A stretch of 64,000 nucleotides of DNA. Source: JAJFUE01 sp041687335. Its GTDB lineage: Bacteria; Sumerlaeota; Sumerlaeia; MVZB01. Each line of letters begins with the position of its first letter. Position 1 is the first letter of the stretch. Made by a program: the position numbers and the translations under genes. Positions 50,666-58,861 of this stretch are shown piece after piece. The notes beneath the pieces are model-generated. The model was given only the letters and a program-made list of their open reading frames with translations. It had not been told where the DNA came from and searched no databases. The stretch lies in the NCBI GenBank assembly GCA_041687335.1, contig JAWLCE010000014.1, forward strand, positions 42,827 through 106,826, in the 5' to 3' direction.

Positions 50666-51529
50666 TCAGGCATCAGCCCAAATGGCATAGTCATCGCGCG
50701 TCGCGCCGACCACGCCGGCTTTTTTCATCAGCTCGCGATCTTCCTCGTCGGGCGGTTCCATACGTCCGAGCCGGTCCGCCCAGATCGGAAACGGACAAGC
50801 CCGCGCCGCGCGAACGCAAGCATCCACCGACGGGCGCATGTGTGAGCCGGCCGCCTCCCAAGGCGCGATCATCGCCGCCGTCTCGATACCCCAGCTGGCC
50901 AGGGCCGAGGTGGCGGCGCCGAAATTTTCGGTTGCCAATCCCGCCTGCGCCCCGGTGCGGTCGGCCACCGCCTGATGAAAGGCCTCAATGATGCGCGGGT
51001 TGTTCAGCGCGATTGCCAGGTCGGTCATCTGCGGATGCAGGAAGACCACCGGCGGATCGTAGCGCGCGAACGCGGCCAGTTCCAGGTCGATGAACATGCG
51101 CAGGAAAGTTGGAAAGTCACTGCGCCGCAGCGGCCCCAGTTGGCCCAGTCCGCGCACGCCCAGCCCCACCAGCGAAAGCACCCCGCTGCGCCACACCCGG
51201 CGCATCCCCGCCCCCACCATGCCGTGCTCAACAGCCTCACGCATGAAGCCGCGCAGCGAGGGCACCAGCGGGAGCAGCATCGGCAGCTCAGGCCGTGCCT
51301 TGCGCCCCATGGCCTCGAACAGGCGCGCCTCGCCCAGCGCCAGCAGCGCCTGGTAACCATCCGCCCGCCGCCGCTCCAGCGTCTCGCGCAGCGCATCGGC
51401 CGATTGAAAGCGCGTCTGGAGCCGACGCAGCGGCTCGAGCTGATCGGCCACGGCCGCGCCGCCGCCCAGCGGCAACTGCAAGCCCAGAATATCCCCCGCG
51501 GGTCCGCCCAATCGGGCCGACAACGTCAT
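50666..51529 (-). CDS. Conserved-looking protein of unknown function
   Basis: 287 residues with a globular composition. Segments such as VVFLHPQMTDLAIALNNPRI, ENFGAATSALASWGIETAAM and ACPFPIWADRLGRMEP alternate strand and helix, which suggests a TIM-barrel-like enzyme, but no catalytic motif is certain. Its start overlaps the stop of the Gfo/Idh oxidoreductase gene (ATGA), and it is the last gene of the five-gene operon. That pairing suggests a role in the same sugar or cyclitol pathway (inference). Confidence 0.7.
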   Translation of the reverse strand: MTLSARLGGPAGDILGLQLPLGGGAAVADQLEPLRRLQTRFQSADALRETLERRRADGYQALLALGEARLFEAMGRKARPELPMLLPLVPSLRGFMREAVEHGMVGAGMRRVWRSGVLSLVGLGVRGLGQLGPLRRSDFPTFLRMFIDLELAAFARYDPPVVFLHPQMTDLAIALNNPRIIEAFHQAVADRTGAQAGLATENFGAATSALASWGIETAAMIAPWEAAGSHMRPSVDACVRAARACPFPIWADRLGRMEPPDEEDRELMKKAGVVGATRDDYAIWADA

Positions 51530-52605
51530 CGCTCGCTCCCCTCGGCCAGCTCAACCGGCCGTCCCTCGCTCATCGAGCGATACATCGCCTCAAGCAGGCG
51601 CTGAATCATGAGCGCCTCCGCGACGCCCACTCGCGGCTGCCGTCCCTTGCGCACCGCCTCCACGAAATCCTTGTCCTCCAGGTAGAATTCATCTCCGCAA
51701 TATTCCGGGCTGAGCGAGAAATCCGCCAGCGGCTCGGTGCGCGAGCGCAGCCACTGCGACCATCCAGCCGGATGCTGCCGGCTGCGCTGATTCAGCCACA
51801 GCCGCAGGATCTCGTTGCCCACCTGTAACGTGCCGGCGCTGCCGGTCACCTCGATGTCATGGGTCTGCAGCTCGTGGCCCGGCACGCTCCAGGTGACCTC
51901 GACCAGCCCCCAGACGCCATTGGCATACTCCAAGATCGCCCCCAACGAGTCCTCGACTTCGTTGTGCACACCCGTGGCCTTGACATAAACGCGCGCCGGC
52001 GGGCCAAACATCATCTGCAGGGCCATCAGCAGATGGCAGCCCGAATTGATCAGCACCCCACCACCGGCCTGCTCACGCGAGAAGGTCCAGCCCTTCATCG
52101 GCGCGAACACCTGCGACAGTCTCGTGCTGGCCTTGAACGAGCAGACCCGGCCGAGGTCGCCGCCGGCCAGCATCCCGGCCGCCTTTTCGAAAAGCGGGTT
52201 GTGAGCAAGCATGAAGCCCACCGCCACCGGCAGATCGGGCCGCCCCGCCGCCGCCGCCGCCATTGCCTCGGCATCGGCCAATGTGTGCGCCAGCGGTTTT
52301 TCACAAAAAACCGGCACGCCTCGCTCCAGGCAAAGCTCGAAGAGCTGGCGGTGCGCGAACTGCGGCGACGCGATAAAGACCCCCTCGGGCTGAACTTCAT
52401 CCAGGCAGACGCTCAGGTCGGTGAAGATCGGTGCCTCAACGCCCATCGAGCGCACCTGCTGGGCCGTCTTTTCCTTCGCATCCACCAGCGCCGCCACCCG
52501 CCCCCCGGGCACCACACCTAACATCGCCGCATGCATGATCCCCATCTTGCCGAGTCCCGCCACGGCAAAGCCGCGCCAGGATTTGGTTTCGTCAGCGGTG
52601 CTCAT
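51526..52605 (-). CDS. Gfo/Idh/MocA family oxidoreductase
   Basis: NAD(P)-dependent sugar or inositol dehydrogenase-type enzyme, 359 residues. The Rossmann motif is VAGLGKMGIMHAAML (about 15-29), the EKP motif is in VFCEKPLAHTLADAEAM (about 98-114), and the C-terminal alpha/beta domain has GGGVLINSGCHLLMALQMMFG, with the His expected near the active site. Substrate unknown. It lies 25 bases after the exported protein gene and overlaps the unknown gene downstream. Confidence 0.92.
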   Translation of the reverse strand: MSTADETKSWRGFAVAGLGKMGIMHAAMLGVVPGGRVAALVDAKEKTAQQVRSMGVEAPIFTDLSVCLDEVQPEGVFIASPQFAHRQLFELCLERGVPVFCEKPLAHTLADAEAMAAAAAGRPDLPVAVGFMLAHNPLFEKAAGMLAGGDLGRVCSFKASTRLSQVFAPMKGWTFSREQAGGGVLINSGCHLLMALQMMFGPPARVYVKATGVHNEVEDSLGAILEYANGVWGLVEVTWSVPGHELQTHDIEVTGSAGTLQVGNEILRLWLNQRSRQHPAGWSQWLRSRTEPLADFSLSPEYCGDEFYLEDKDFVEAVRKGRQPRVGVAEALMIQRLLEAMYRSMSEGRPVELAEGSER

Positions 52606-52630
52606 GCCTGCTCCTTGATTGCCGGCCGGC

Positions 52631-53875
52631 TCAGTAGAGATGCGGAATGTCCTCGGGCTTGAGGTCGGGGAATGTCGTCGTTGCGGCGCGCCCCTGCACC
52701 GGGTCCCAAGTGAAGCTCCCGCCGAAGGGATCCTTCATCTCGGCAAACTGGGGCATGAAATCCTCCAGCCGCTCCGGCATCGATGGGTTCTGCTCCCGAT
52801 AGGTGCGGACGCCCTCGTGGATGAAGTTGAGCATATGCCAGATCTGATTGACGGCCTCGGCGCGCGAGATGACAATCCCGCTTTCCAGCGGCGAGTCGGG
52901 CCAGATCAGGTAACCTTGATGGTAAGGCGGCACGTAGGCATATGGCGAGGGGGGCAAACGGTCCCAAGTCCGGATTGAATTCCGAGTCAGGGCCTCCAGT
53001 TCATCCGGCGCCACCGAGTTGACCGTCCCATCCATAATCGCATGGATCACGGCATTGATCATCGCGTAGTCGGGCAGTTCATTGCCCGCGAAGGCACCCG
53101 CCTCATCCAGTTGCTCCACCGTCGGCCATTCGCCTGTGCGCTCATGCCAAGCCTGCGCCTGCGGCTCGATCACCGAACGGATCCACTCGTCGACCACGCG
53201 CATGAGGTTGTTGCGCGTGTTCAGCAGGTTGACGTCCTCTTCGGCACGCTCGGGCCGTTGCGCGAGCATCGTCAGGTAATTGCGCAGCGCAAACTCATAG
53301 GCTGCGCGATAGCGACCATCCTGGGCATCAAAATATGGGATCCAGCGCTTGACGAAGTCGGGCACCTGGTGATCGTGCAGGGCCAGCCGGATGTAGAACT
53401 TGGCCTGCCGTGCATCGTCTCGCTGCCAATAGGCGTGATAGGCGCCCTCGTAGGGCGTGCGATGCTGGCTGGGGTTGTTCATGTAGCCGGTCTCGACCAC
53501 TTCCTTGACCAGGTCATAGCGGTCGCCCTTCTCGCCAACCGCCATGATTGCGAAGGAGTAAACCTCCTCGAAATTGGGATCCAGATCCGTGATCACCTTC
53601 AGGTAATTCATCATCTGGTCCGCATTCTCCGGGCGACTCCAGCCCGCAGCAAAGCTCTGGATCATGCGCAGCCAAAGGTAGTCGGCCACAAAATGATCGT
53701 AGCCGAGCGAGACCGCCTTGACGTATTCGCTCGAGGGCAGATACAGCGTGTCACGATAAAGCTCGTGGCGCTGTTGGAACTGATAGATTTGCTCGTCCTG
53801 CAGCCGCCAGACCGGCACGGCCGCCGCCAGGAACACCACCGCCGCAATGAGGATGGTCCACTTGCGCGCGTTCAT
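52631..53875 (-). CDS. Membrane-anchored helical-repeat protein linked to ABC transporter
   Basis: It is 414 residues. An N-terminal transmembrane anchor (TILIAAVVFLAAAVPVW, about 7-23) leads to a helical-repeat domain (about 60-230; e.g. ITDLDPNFEEVYSFAIMAVG). A C-terminal part ends in MKDPFGGSFTWDPVQGR, recalling the end of pseudopilin-like folds (DPFGG). The ATG overlaps the permease stop (ATGA), and this triplet of ATPase-permease-repeat protein is known to me from other Gram-negative genomes as an uncharacterised set. Function unknown. Confidence 0.8.
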   Translation of the reverse strand: MNARKWTILIAAVVFLAAAVPVWRLQDEQIYQFQQRHELYRDTLYLPSSEYVKAVSLGYDHFVADYLWLRMIQSFAAGWSRPENADQMMNYLKVITDLDPNFEEVYSFAIMAVGEKGDRYDLVKEVVETGYMNNPSQHRTPYEGAYHAYWQRDDARQAKFYIRLALHDHQVPDFVKRWIPYFDAQDGRYRAAYEFALRNYLTMLAQRPERAEEDVNLLNTRNNLMRVVDEWIRSVIEPQAQAWHERTGEWPTVEQLDEAGAFAGNELPDYAMINAVIHAIMDGTVNSVAPDELEALTRNSIRTWDRLPPSPYAYVPPYHQGYLIWPDSPLESGIVISRAEAVNQIWHMLNFIHEGVRTYREQNPSMPERLEDFMPQFAEMKDPFGGSFTWDPVQGRAATTTFPDLKPEDIPHLY

Positions 53876-54777
53876 TTGAAGTTCCGCCGCTGGAAGATCA
53901 TGATCGCCAACGCCAGAATGGCGGTCGTGTAGAGCAACCCATACAGGATCGACCACGGCCAGATTTGAATCTGGTTCTCATAGACCGCCTGGTTGACCGA
54001 GCGGGTGAACACCCCCAAATTGGGCGTCACATAGGCCGCCACCCGCGCCAGGTAATAGCTCAGCGACAACTGCTCCTCCAAGGTCGTGCCCATCGTCTGG
54101 GCCGCCACCAGCGCCTTGTCGTGGAGCTGCACCGAGAAGCGCACGATGTCCTCGTTGAGCCGGCCGGCGATAAACACCATCACCGTGAACATCATGCTCA
54201 GCGTCGGCGTCGAGAACGAGGAGAACAGCACCGCGAATCCCGTCACGATCGACAGCTCCACCAGCATCAACGCCACCACCGGCATGATGTTGGCCGCGTA
54301 GCCGTAGGCCGGCCACCAGAAAAAGCTGGCCACCGCGCGCCCCGCCGAGGTCGTCAGCACCGTCAGGAACCCGGCATCGACCTTCTCGTCCATCACCCCG
54401 TAGTAATGCACCAGCCAGAGGAAGAACAGGCTCATGACGGCGATGTTGACCACCACCGTCAGCAGCAAGCCGAAATACTTGCCCAGCAAAAACTGCCAGC
54501 GCCCGATCGGCTTGCTGACGATCGTGTAGATCGACTTCTTTTCCAGCTCGTTATAGACCAGCGAAACGCCGACGAAGACGGCGATCGCCACGCCGAAAAA
54601 GTTGATCGCCGTGAAGCCGAAATCCAGCATGATCTTGGTGCGCCCGGCGATGGTCAGCTCGCTCAGCACGCCCGACAGCAGGATCAGCGCCAACGCGAAG
54701 ATCAGGATAAAATAGAGGATCCGGTTGCGGATCGCTTCCTTAAATGTGTTGGTCGCAATCGCGTAAATTTCTCTCAT
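53872..54777 (-). CDS. ABC-2 type transporter permease
   Basis: Membrane subunit of an exporter, 301 residues. Six hydrophobic segments are seen (about 19-41, 55-75, 105-127, 150-180, 187-207, 270-292), with the ABC-2 pattern IATNTFKEAIRNRILYFILI at the N-terminus and KSIYTIVSKPIGRWQFLLGK (about 80-99). It overlaps the ATPase gene upstream and the repeat protein gene downstream by 4 bases each. Confidence 0.9.
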   Translation of the reverse strand: MREIYAIATNTFKEAIRNRILYFILIFALALILLSGVLSELTIAGRTKIMLDFGFTAINFFGVAIAVFVGVSLVYNELEKKSIYTIVSKPIGRWQFLLGKYFGLLLTVVVNIAVMSLFFLWLVHYYGVMDEKVDAGFLTVLTTSAGRAVASFFWWPAYGYAANIMPVVALMLVELSIVTGFAVLFSSFSTPTLSMMFTVMVFIAGRLNEDIVRFSVQLHDKALVAAQTMGTTLEEQLSLSYYLARVAAYVTPNLGVFTRSVNQAVYENQIQIWPWSILYGLLYTTAILALAIMIFQRRNFK

Positions 54778-55739
54778 TGGGCCTTCCCCTGCACTTCGTG
54801 AATGAAGTAATCCTCCAGCGATTGACGACGCGGTGTCAGCGCCACCACCCGGCCCGCACCGGCCACCGTCTGCTGGATGATGCGATCGGTCAGCGCCTGG
54901 TCACGCGAGATCGCCCAATAATCACCGTCGCTCTGGATCAGGCTCGCCAGGTGCGGCCGCCAGCTCTCGAGCAGCTCCGCCCCCACCCCGCGCACCACGA
55001 TCTCCCACTCCGCGACCGTCCCCGAGAGCAGCTCGCCCAACCGCCCCACCGACCGCAGCATCCCCTTGTGCACGATCCCCACCCGGTCGCAGATCATTTC
55101 GGCGTCCGATAGGATGTGCGAGCTGAAAAACACCGTCTTGCCCTGGCGGCGCAGCGACAGGATGATGTCGCGCACCTCCTTGCGCCCCAGCGGGTCGAGC
55201 CCCGACTGCGGCTCGTCCAGAAAAACCACATCCGGATCGTTCATCAAGGCCTGGGCCAACCCGATGCGCTGGTTCATCCCCTTGCTGTAGCCGCGCAGAG
55301 GAATGTTTGCCGCGTGCGACAACCCCACCTGGGCCAGCAGCTCCTCGATCTTCGCCCGCCGCCGCGCGCGCGGGATGCCGTAGAGCTGCCCGTAAAAATC
55401 CAGGAACTCCCAGCCTTTAAGATAGTCGTAGAAATAGGGATTCTCCGGTAAAAAGCCGATCCGGCTCTTGACCTGGCGGTCGCCCAGCGGCCGGCCCATG
55501 ATGCGTGCGCTGCCCGACGTGGCGTAATGAATTCCCATCAGGATCTTGATCGTCGTGGTCTTGCCCGCGCCGTTCGGTCCAAGCAGCCCGAAGATCTCGC
55601 CCTGCTCCACCGAAAGATCCAAATCCTTCAGCGCCACCGTGCGCCGGTTGCGGAATCGAATGCGCAACCGGCCATATTCGGTGTCGATCACGTCGCGGAC
55701 ATAGACTTTGCTCAATTTCTCGGTTTCAATGACTTTCAT
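54774..55739 (-). CDS. ABC transporter ATP-binding protein
   Basis: Nucleotide-binding subunit of an ABC-2 exporter, 321 residues. Walker A is GLLGPNGAGKTTTIKIL (about 49-65), the signature is the variant YSKGMNQRIGLAQAL (about 150-164) and Walker B is VVFLDEPQSGLDP (about 170-182). A C-terminal accessory domain follows (about 230-321). An insertion between the first strands (RDVIDTEYGRLRIRFRNRR) is a little unusual. The ATG at 55739 is downstream of a good promoter (55796-55825). Substrate unknown. Confidence 0.93.
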   Translation of the reverse strand: MKVIETEKLSKVYVRDVIDTEYGRLRIRFRNRRTVALKDLDLSVEQGEIFGLLGPNGAGKTTTIKILMGIHYATSGSARIMGRPLGDRQVKSRIGFLPENPYFYDYLKGWEFLDFYGQLYGIPRARRRAKIEELLAQVGLSHAANIPLRGYSKGMNQRIGLAQALMNDPDVVFLDEPQSGLDPLGRKEVRDIILSLRRQGKTVFFSSHILSDAEMICDRVGIVHKGMLRSVGRLGELLSGTVAEWEIVVRGVGAELLESWRPHLASLIQSDGDYWAISRDQALTDRIIQQTVAGAGRVVALTPRRQSLEDYFIHEVQGKAQ

Positions 55740-56178
55740 GAAGCCCGTCCCATCGTGATGGTCCACCGCCAGGTCCGGTCCGGCGGACTTTACCCATAAC
55801 ATGCCATAGGGGCGAGGGGTGTCAATCAAAATTGACCCGCCGCACCACCCCAATTGATCCGATCTGCCATAGATTCAACGATTCAAAAACGATAATGGGT
55901 TAAAAACAAAAAAGCCGGCCTGCCCGCGATTGAACTCGCCGACACGCCAGCCCATTTTCCCGCCCCTGAGGGCAGAACCACCTCAGTTCACCCCGATTGC
56001 TTTTCTTGATGCAGGGCGAAGCCCGCATTTAGCCGCTTCAATTGGATTGTTGACGATATACGGCGCCCCACGGACCGCTGCGGTCCGCTCGCCAAGCAAG
56101 CGTTCAGGCGAATGCTCGGAGTTTCCCCCGGCAGGACGCGATGCATTTCGTTTTTGCCAGCGCGGGTGCCGGCTGGGA
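55740..56178. other. Gene-free region between csp and the ABC operon
   Basis: 439 bases without a supported gene. It includes the ABC operon promoter, an AT-rich patch (about 55870-55910) and a short stretch resembling the T-arm of a tRNA (about 55938-55960) that does not fold into a complete tRNA. I see no other structure. Confidence 0.55.
55796..55825 (-). promoter_or_regulatory. Promoter of the five-gene ABC/Gfo-Idh operon
   Basis: On the minus strand TTGACA (55825-55820, consensus) and TGTTAT (55801-55796) are separated by 18 bases. Transcription would start near 55789, 50 bases before the ATPase start codon. Confidence 0.65.
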
Positions 56179-56400
56179 TCAGCCCGTCAGGCTGGGCACC
56201 GGCACTCGTGAGACATTGATCGCCTTGTCACCCTTGGGGCCTTCGACGACCTCGAACTGAACGGTCTCACCCTTGATCAACGTTCGATAGCCCTCGCCCT
56301 GGATGTCAGAATAATAAACAAAGACATCCTTGCCATTCTCACGTTCGAGGAATCCCCAGCCCTTTTTGTCGTGAAAGAACTTGACCTTACCGAGAGGCAT
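56179..56400 (-). CDS. csp: Cold-shock domain protein
   Basis: Single-stranded nucleic-acid-binding OB-fold protein of the CspA family, 73 residues. RNP1-like GKVKFFHDKKGWGFLERE and RNP2-like KDVFVYYSDIQGEGY are intact, followed by GETVQFEVVEGPKGDKAINV. AAGGAGG lies 9 bases before the ATG at 56400; the longer upstream reading is noncoding leader. Transcription probably begins about 200 bases upstream. Confidence 0.95.
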   Translation of the reverse strand: MPLGKVKFFHDKKGWGFLERENGKDVFVYYSDIQGEGYRTLIKGETVQFEVVEGPKGDKAINVSRVPVPSLTG

Positions 56401-56744
56401 TGGAATTCGACCTCCTTCATTCCCTTCGGCCGCCGCCACCACGATTGACGCCCACGGCCAGAACTTCCTGCATCTGCACGACATCACAAACCGCACGTGA
56501 TTGCCACACGCCGCCCCCAAAGGGCTTCATTCTGGCGGGTGAAACAACCCCGCGGCTGCAAACGAAAACTCATCAAGCAACCAGGCTCAGCTGTCGAGAG
56601 GATGCAATAATTTCAAACCTGCCCGGACCGGTCAAGCCAAATTTTTATCTTTTTGCCGAAATTTATGATTTATGTCTAATGTTGATCAGAACATCAACAA
56701 ACCACCGACGACCGGCGACTGCACCAGTGAATCACATCTCGTGC
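56401..56744. other. csp leader and promoter region
   Basis: 344 bases without a gene between csp and the glycosyltransferase gene. It contains the csp promoter candidate and a long leader (about 200 bases), and, further right, an AT-rich tract with a small palindrome near 56680-56695. Confidence 0.6.
56607..56635 (-). promoter_or_regulatory. Promoter of csp
   Basis: On the minus strand TTGACC (56635-56630) and AATTAT (56612-56607) are spaced by 17 bases, with an A/T-rich tract upstream (56636-56680). The transcript would carry a leader of about 200 bases, as in cold-inducible cspA-type genes. Confidence 0.65.
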
Positions 56745-57914
56745 TTATGACCGGGGGGGCAGGATCTCCCGATAGGCCTCGACGATGGTCTGTGCCCAGC
56801 GGGCGGGGTCGTGATGGGTTCTCACATGCTTGCGCGCTGCCTGGCCCGCCGCCGCGCGCGCTGCGGCGCCACGGCGTGCCCATTCCAGCATCGCTTCGGC
56901 CAGCGCCGCGGCATCTTTCGGCGGGACCAGGATCGCGCCGCCGCTGGGTCCGGCCAACTCGGGAATCCCTCCCACAGTCGTCCCCACCAAAGGCCGACCC
57001 GACGCCATCAACTCCAACCCCACGCGGCTTGAACCTTCCGAACCAATTGAGGAGATGACACCGATGTCGAGCGAGGCCATCGCCGCCGGCAGGTCATCGA
57101 GCATGCCCTCGATCAGGACGCGCCCCTCCAGCCCCAGCTCCTTGATGCGCGCCCGGTAGCGGGCCAGTTTGCCGCCATGGCCGCGGCCGGCCATCAAAAA
57201 GCGCGCCTCGGGCCGCTCACGCGCCACGCGCGCCGCCGCCTCCAGAAAATAATCCTGCCCCTTGACGTTCTGAAAGCGGGCCACCAGCCCGTACCAGAGC
57301 GGCTCCACCCCCCCCGCGACCGGCATGCCCGCCTTTTGCAGCATCTCGCGGCGCAACTGCTCGCTGGCCCGCTCCGGGTTAAATTTCATCGCATCAATTG
57401 CCGAGCGGATGACGCGCCCGCGCGGAAGTCGCCCGCGCCAGGAACCAAAGCCTGCCTCGACCGCGTCGCTGACCGAGAGCACGAGGTCGGTGGCGTTCAG
57501 GAATAGCCAACGGTTGGGCAGGTGGTGATGCACCGGCATCACGACGTGGCGCGTACGGGCCAGCGGCAGGCCCAATTTCCGCGCCGCCCAGACCCCCAAC
57601 CAGTGATCCTTGCTGCGATGGCTGTGAACCAGATCCGCGCGCTCGCGCCGCAGCCAGTCCATCAGCTCCGCCAGGTCTCGCCGGTCCGACCCCAGCGCCA
57701 GACGCTTGGCATAAGCCAGCGGCAGCATCCGCCATTCACGGTCGCGGCCATACATCTCTAGCAGTCCGCTCTTGCGGCAGGCCAGCAATGGCCGGTGGCC
57801 CAGCCGTTCGAGCTGCTCGTAGAGCATCGCCACATGCGCGATCTCACCCGTCCAGCGGTGGTCGCTGTTGGTCAGCGCGATCGTCAACGGCGCGTGCGTG
57901 GCAGGACCGGTCAT
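56745..57914 (-). CDS. Glycosyltransferase (GT4/GT1-type, GT-B fold)
   Basis: 389 residues. N-terminal domain: TIALTNSDHRWTGEIAHVAM (about 11-30) and LVHSHRSKDHWLGVWAARKL. C-terminal donor domain: WYGLVARFQNVKGQDYFLEA (about 205-224) and the EGSSRVGLELMASGRPLVGT motif (about 299-318). It lies downstream of and overlaps the pfkB-type kinase gene, which itself overlaps glgA. Whether it joins glycogen or envelope glycan synthesis is open. Confidence 0.88.
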   Translation of the reverse strand: MTGPATHAPLTIALTNSDHRWTGEIAHVAMLYEQLERLGHRPLLACRKSGLLEMYGRDREWRMLPLAYAKRLALGSDRRDLAELMDWLRRERADLVHSHRSKDHWLGVWAARKLGLPLARTRHVVMPVHHHLPNRWLFLNATDLVLSVSDAVEAGFGSWRGRLPRGRVIRSAIDAMKFNPERASEQLRREMLQKAGMPVAGGVEPLWYGLVARFQNVKGQDYFLEAAARVARERPEARFLMAGRGHGGKLARYRARIKELGLEGRVLIEGMLDDLPAAMASLDIGVISSIGSEGSSRVGLELMASGRPLVGTTVGGIPELAGPSGGAILVPPKDAAALAEAMLEWARRGAAARAAAGQAARKHVRTHHDPARWAQTIVEAYREILPPRS

Positions 57915-58861
57915 CGTTTCCCCGGCACCGGAACCCGCTCCGGCATGACCACCCGCTCGCAGCAGATCGCGTCATGCAGCCGGTCGCAACGCTCCTGAAT
58001 CTGGCCCGGCGTGAGTGCGGCCAGCCGGCGCGTCGAAAAATCCTCCACCACGAACGAGGCGCACGCCGATCCGACCATGATCGCCTGGCGGAAGGACGAC
58101 TCATCGAGCGTGCCCCCGGCGGCCAGATAACCGATCACGCCGCCGGCGAAGGTGTCGCCCGCCCCGGTGGGATCGTTCACCTTGCGCAGCGGCAGCGCCG
58201 GCACGGCGAAGGTGCTGTCGGCCGAGAACATCTGCGCCCCGTGCGAGCCCTTCTTGATGATCGCCCGCGAGACACCCAGCTCCAGCAGCCGGTCCGCCGC
58301 CTCGGGCAGCGAGTGCGTCTGGAACAGCATCAGCGCCTCATCCTCATTGATCAGGATCGCATCCACGCGCTTGATCACCTCGATCAGGGCGTCGCGCTTG
58401 AGGTTGATCCACAGGTTCATCGTGTCCAGCAGCACCAGCCGCGGCTGCCGCACCTGCTCGAGCACGCGCAGTTGCAGTTCCGGATCAATGTTGGCCAGGA
58501 AAACGAAGCCGCTGTCACGCCACGGCTCGGGGATGCGCGGGTCGAACTCCGCGAACACCCCAAGCTCGGTGAAGTGCGTGTCGCGGTCGTTCATGTTCTG
58601 GCGATACTCCCCTCCCCAGCGGAAGGTCTGCCCCGCCCGGCGCTCAACGCCGCTGGTATCGACGCCATGGGCGCGCAGCATTTCGAGGTGCTCGGCGGGA
58701 AAATCCTCGCCTACGACCCCTACAATATCGACTGGCGCAAACATAGACGCGGCGATCGAACCATAGACGGCCGACCCCCCCAGCAGTCCGCGCTCCTCGT
58801 GCCAGGGCGTCTTGATGTCATCCAGCGCGATGGACCCGATGATGAGCACGTGGTGATTCAT
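57911..58861 (-). CDS. PfkB-family sugar or nucleoside kinase
   Basis: Ribokinase-fold kinase of 316 residues. N-terminal GSIALDDIKTPWHEERGLLG with the di-Gly GGSAVYGSIAASMF (about 28-41), and the catalytic/anion-hole motif NDPTGAGDTFAGGVIGYLA (about 232-250), are present. Substrate unknown; many relatives of this subgroup (GSIALD...GGS) are annotated as adenosine or sugar kinases. Its ATG overlaps the glgA stop (ATGA), and its own stop overlaps the glycosyltransferase start. Confidence 0.9.
   Translation of the reverse strand: MNHHVLIIGSIALDDIKTPWHEERGLLGGSAVYGSIAASMFAPVDIVGVVGEDFPAEHLEMLRAHGVDTSGVERRAGQTFRWGGEYRQNMNDRDTHFTELGVFAEFDPRIPEPWRDSGFVFLANIDPELQLRVLEQVRQPRLVLLDTMNLWINLKRDALIEVIKRVDAILINEDEALMLFQTHSLPEAADRLLELGVSRAIIKKGSHGAQMFSADSTFAVPALPLRKVNDPTGAGDTFAGGVIGYLAAGGTLDESSFRQAIMVGSACASFVVEDFSTRRLAALTPGQIQERCDRLHDAICCERVVMPERVPVPGKR

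Noticed and set aside
55920..56000. tRNA-like stretch on the minus strand (GATTGAACTCGCCGACACGC resembles a T-arm and variable region)
   Set aside because: One base is missing from the expected T-loop, and no anticodon arm, D-arm or acceptor pairing could be found; at best a remnant, possibly chance.
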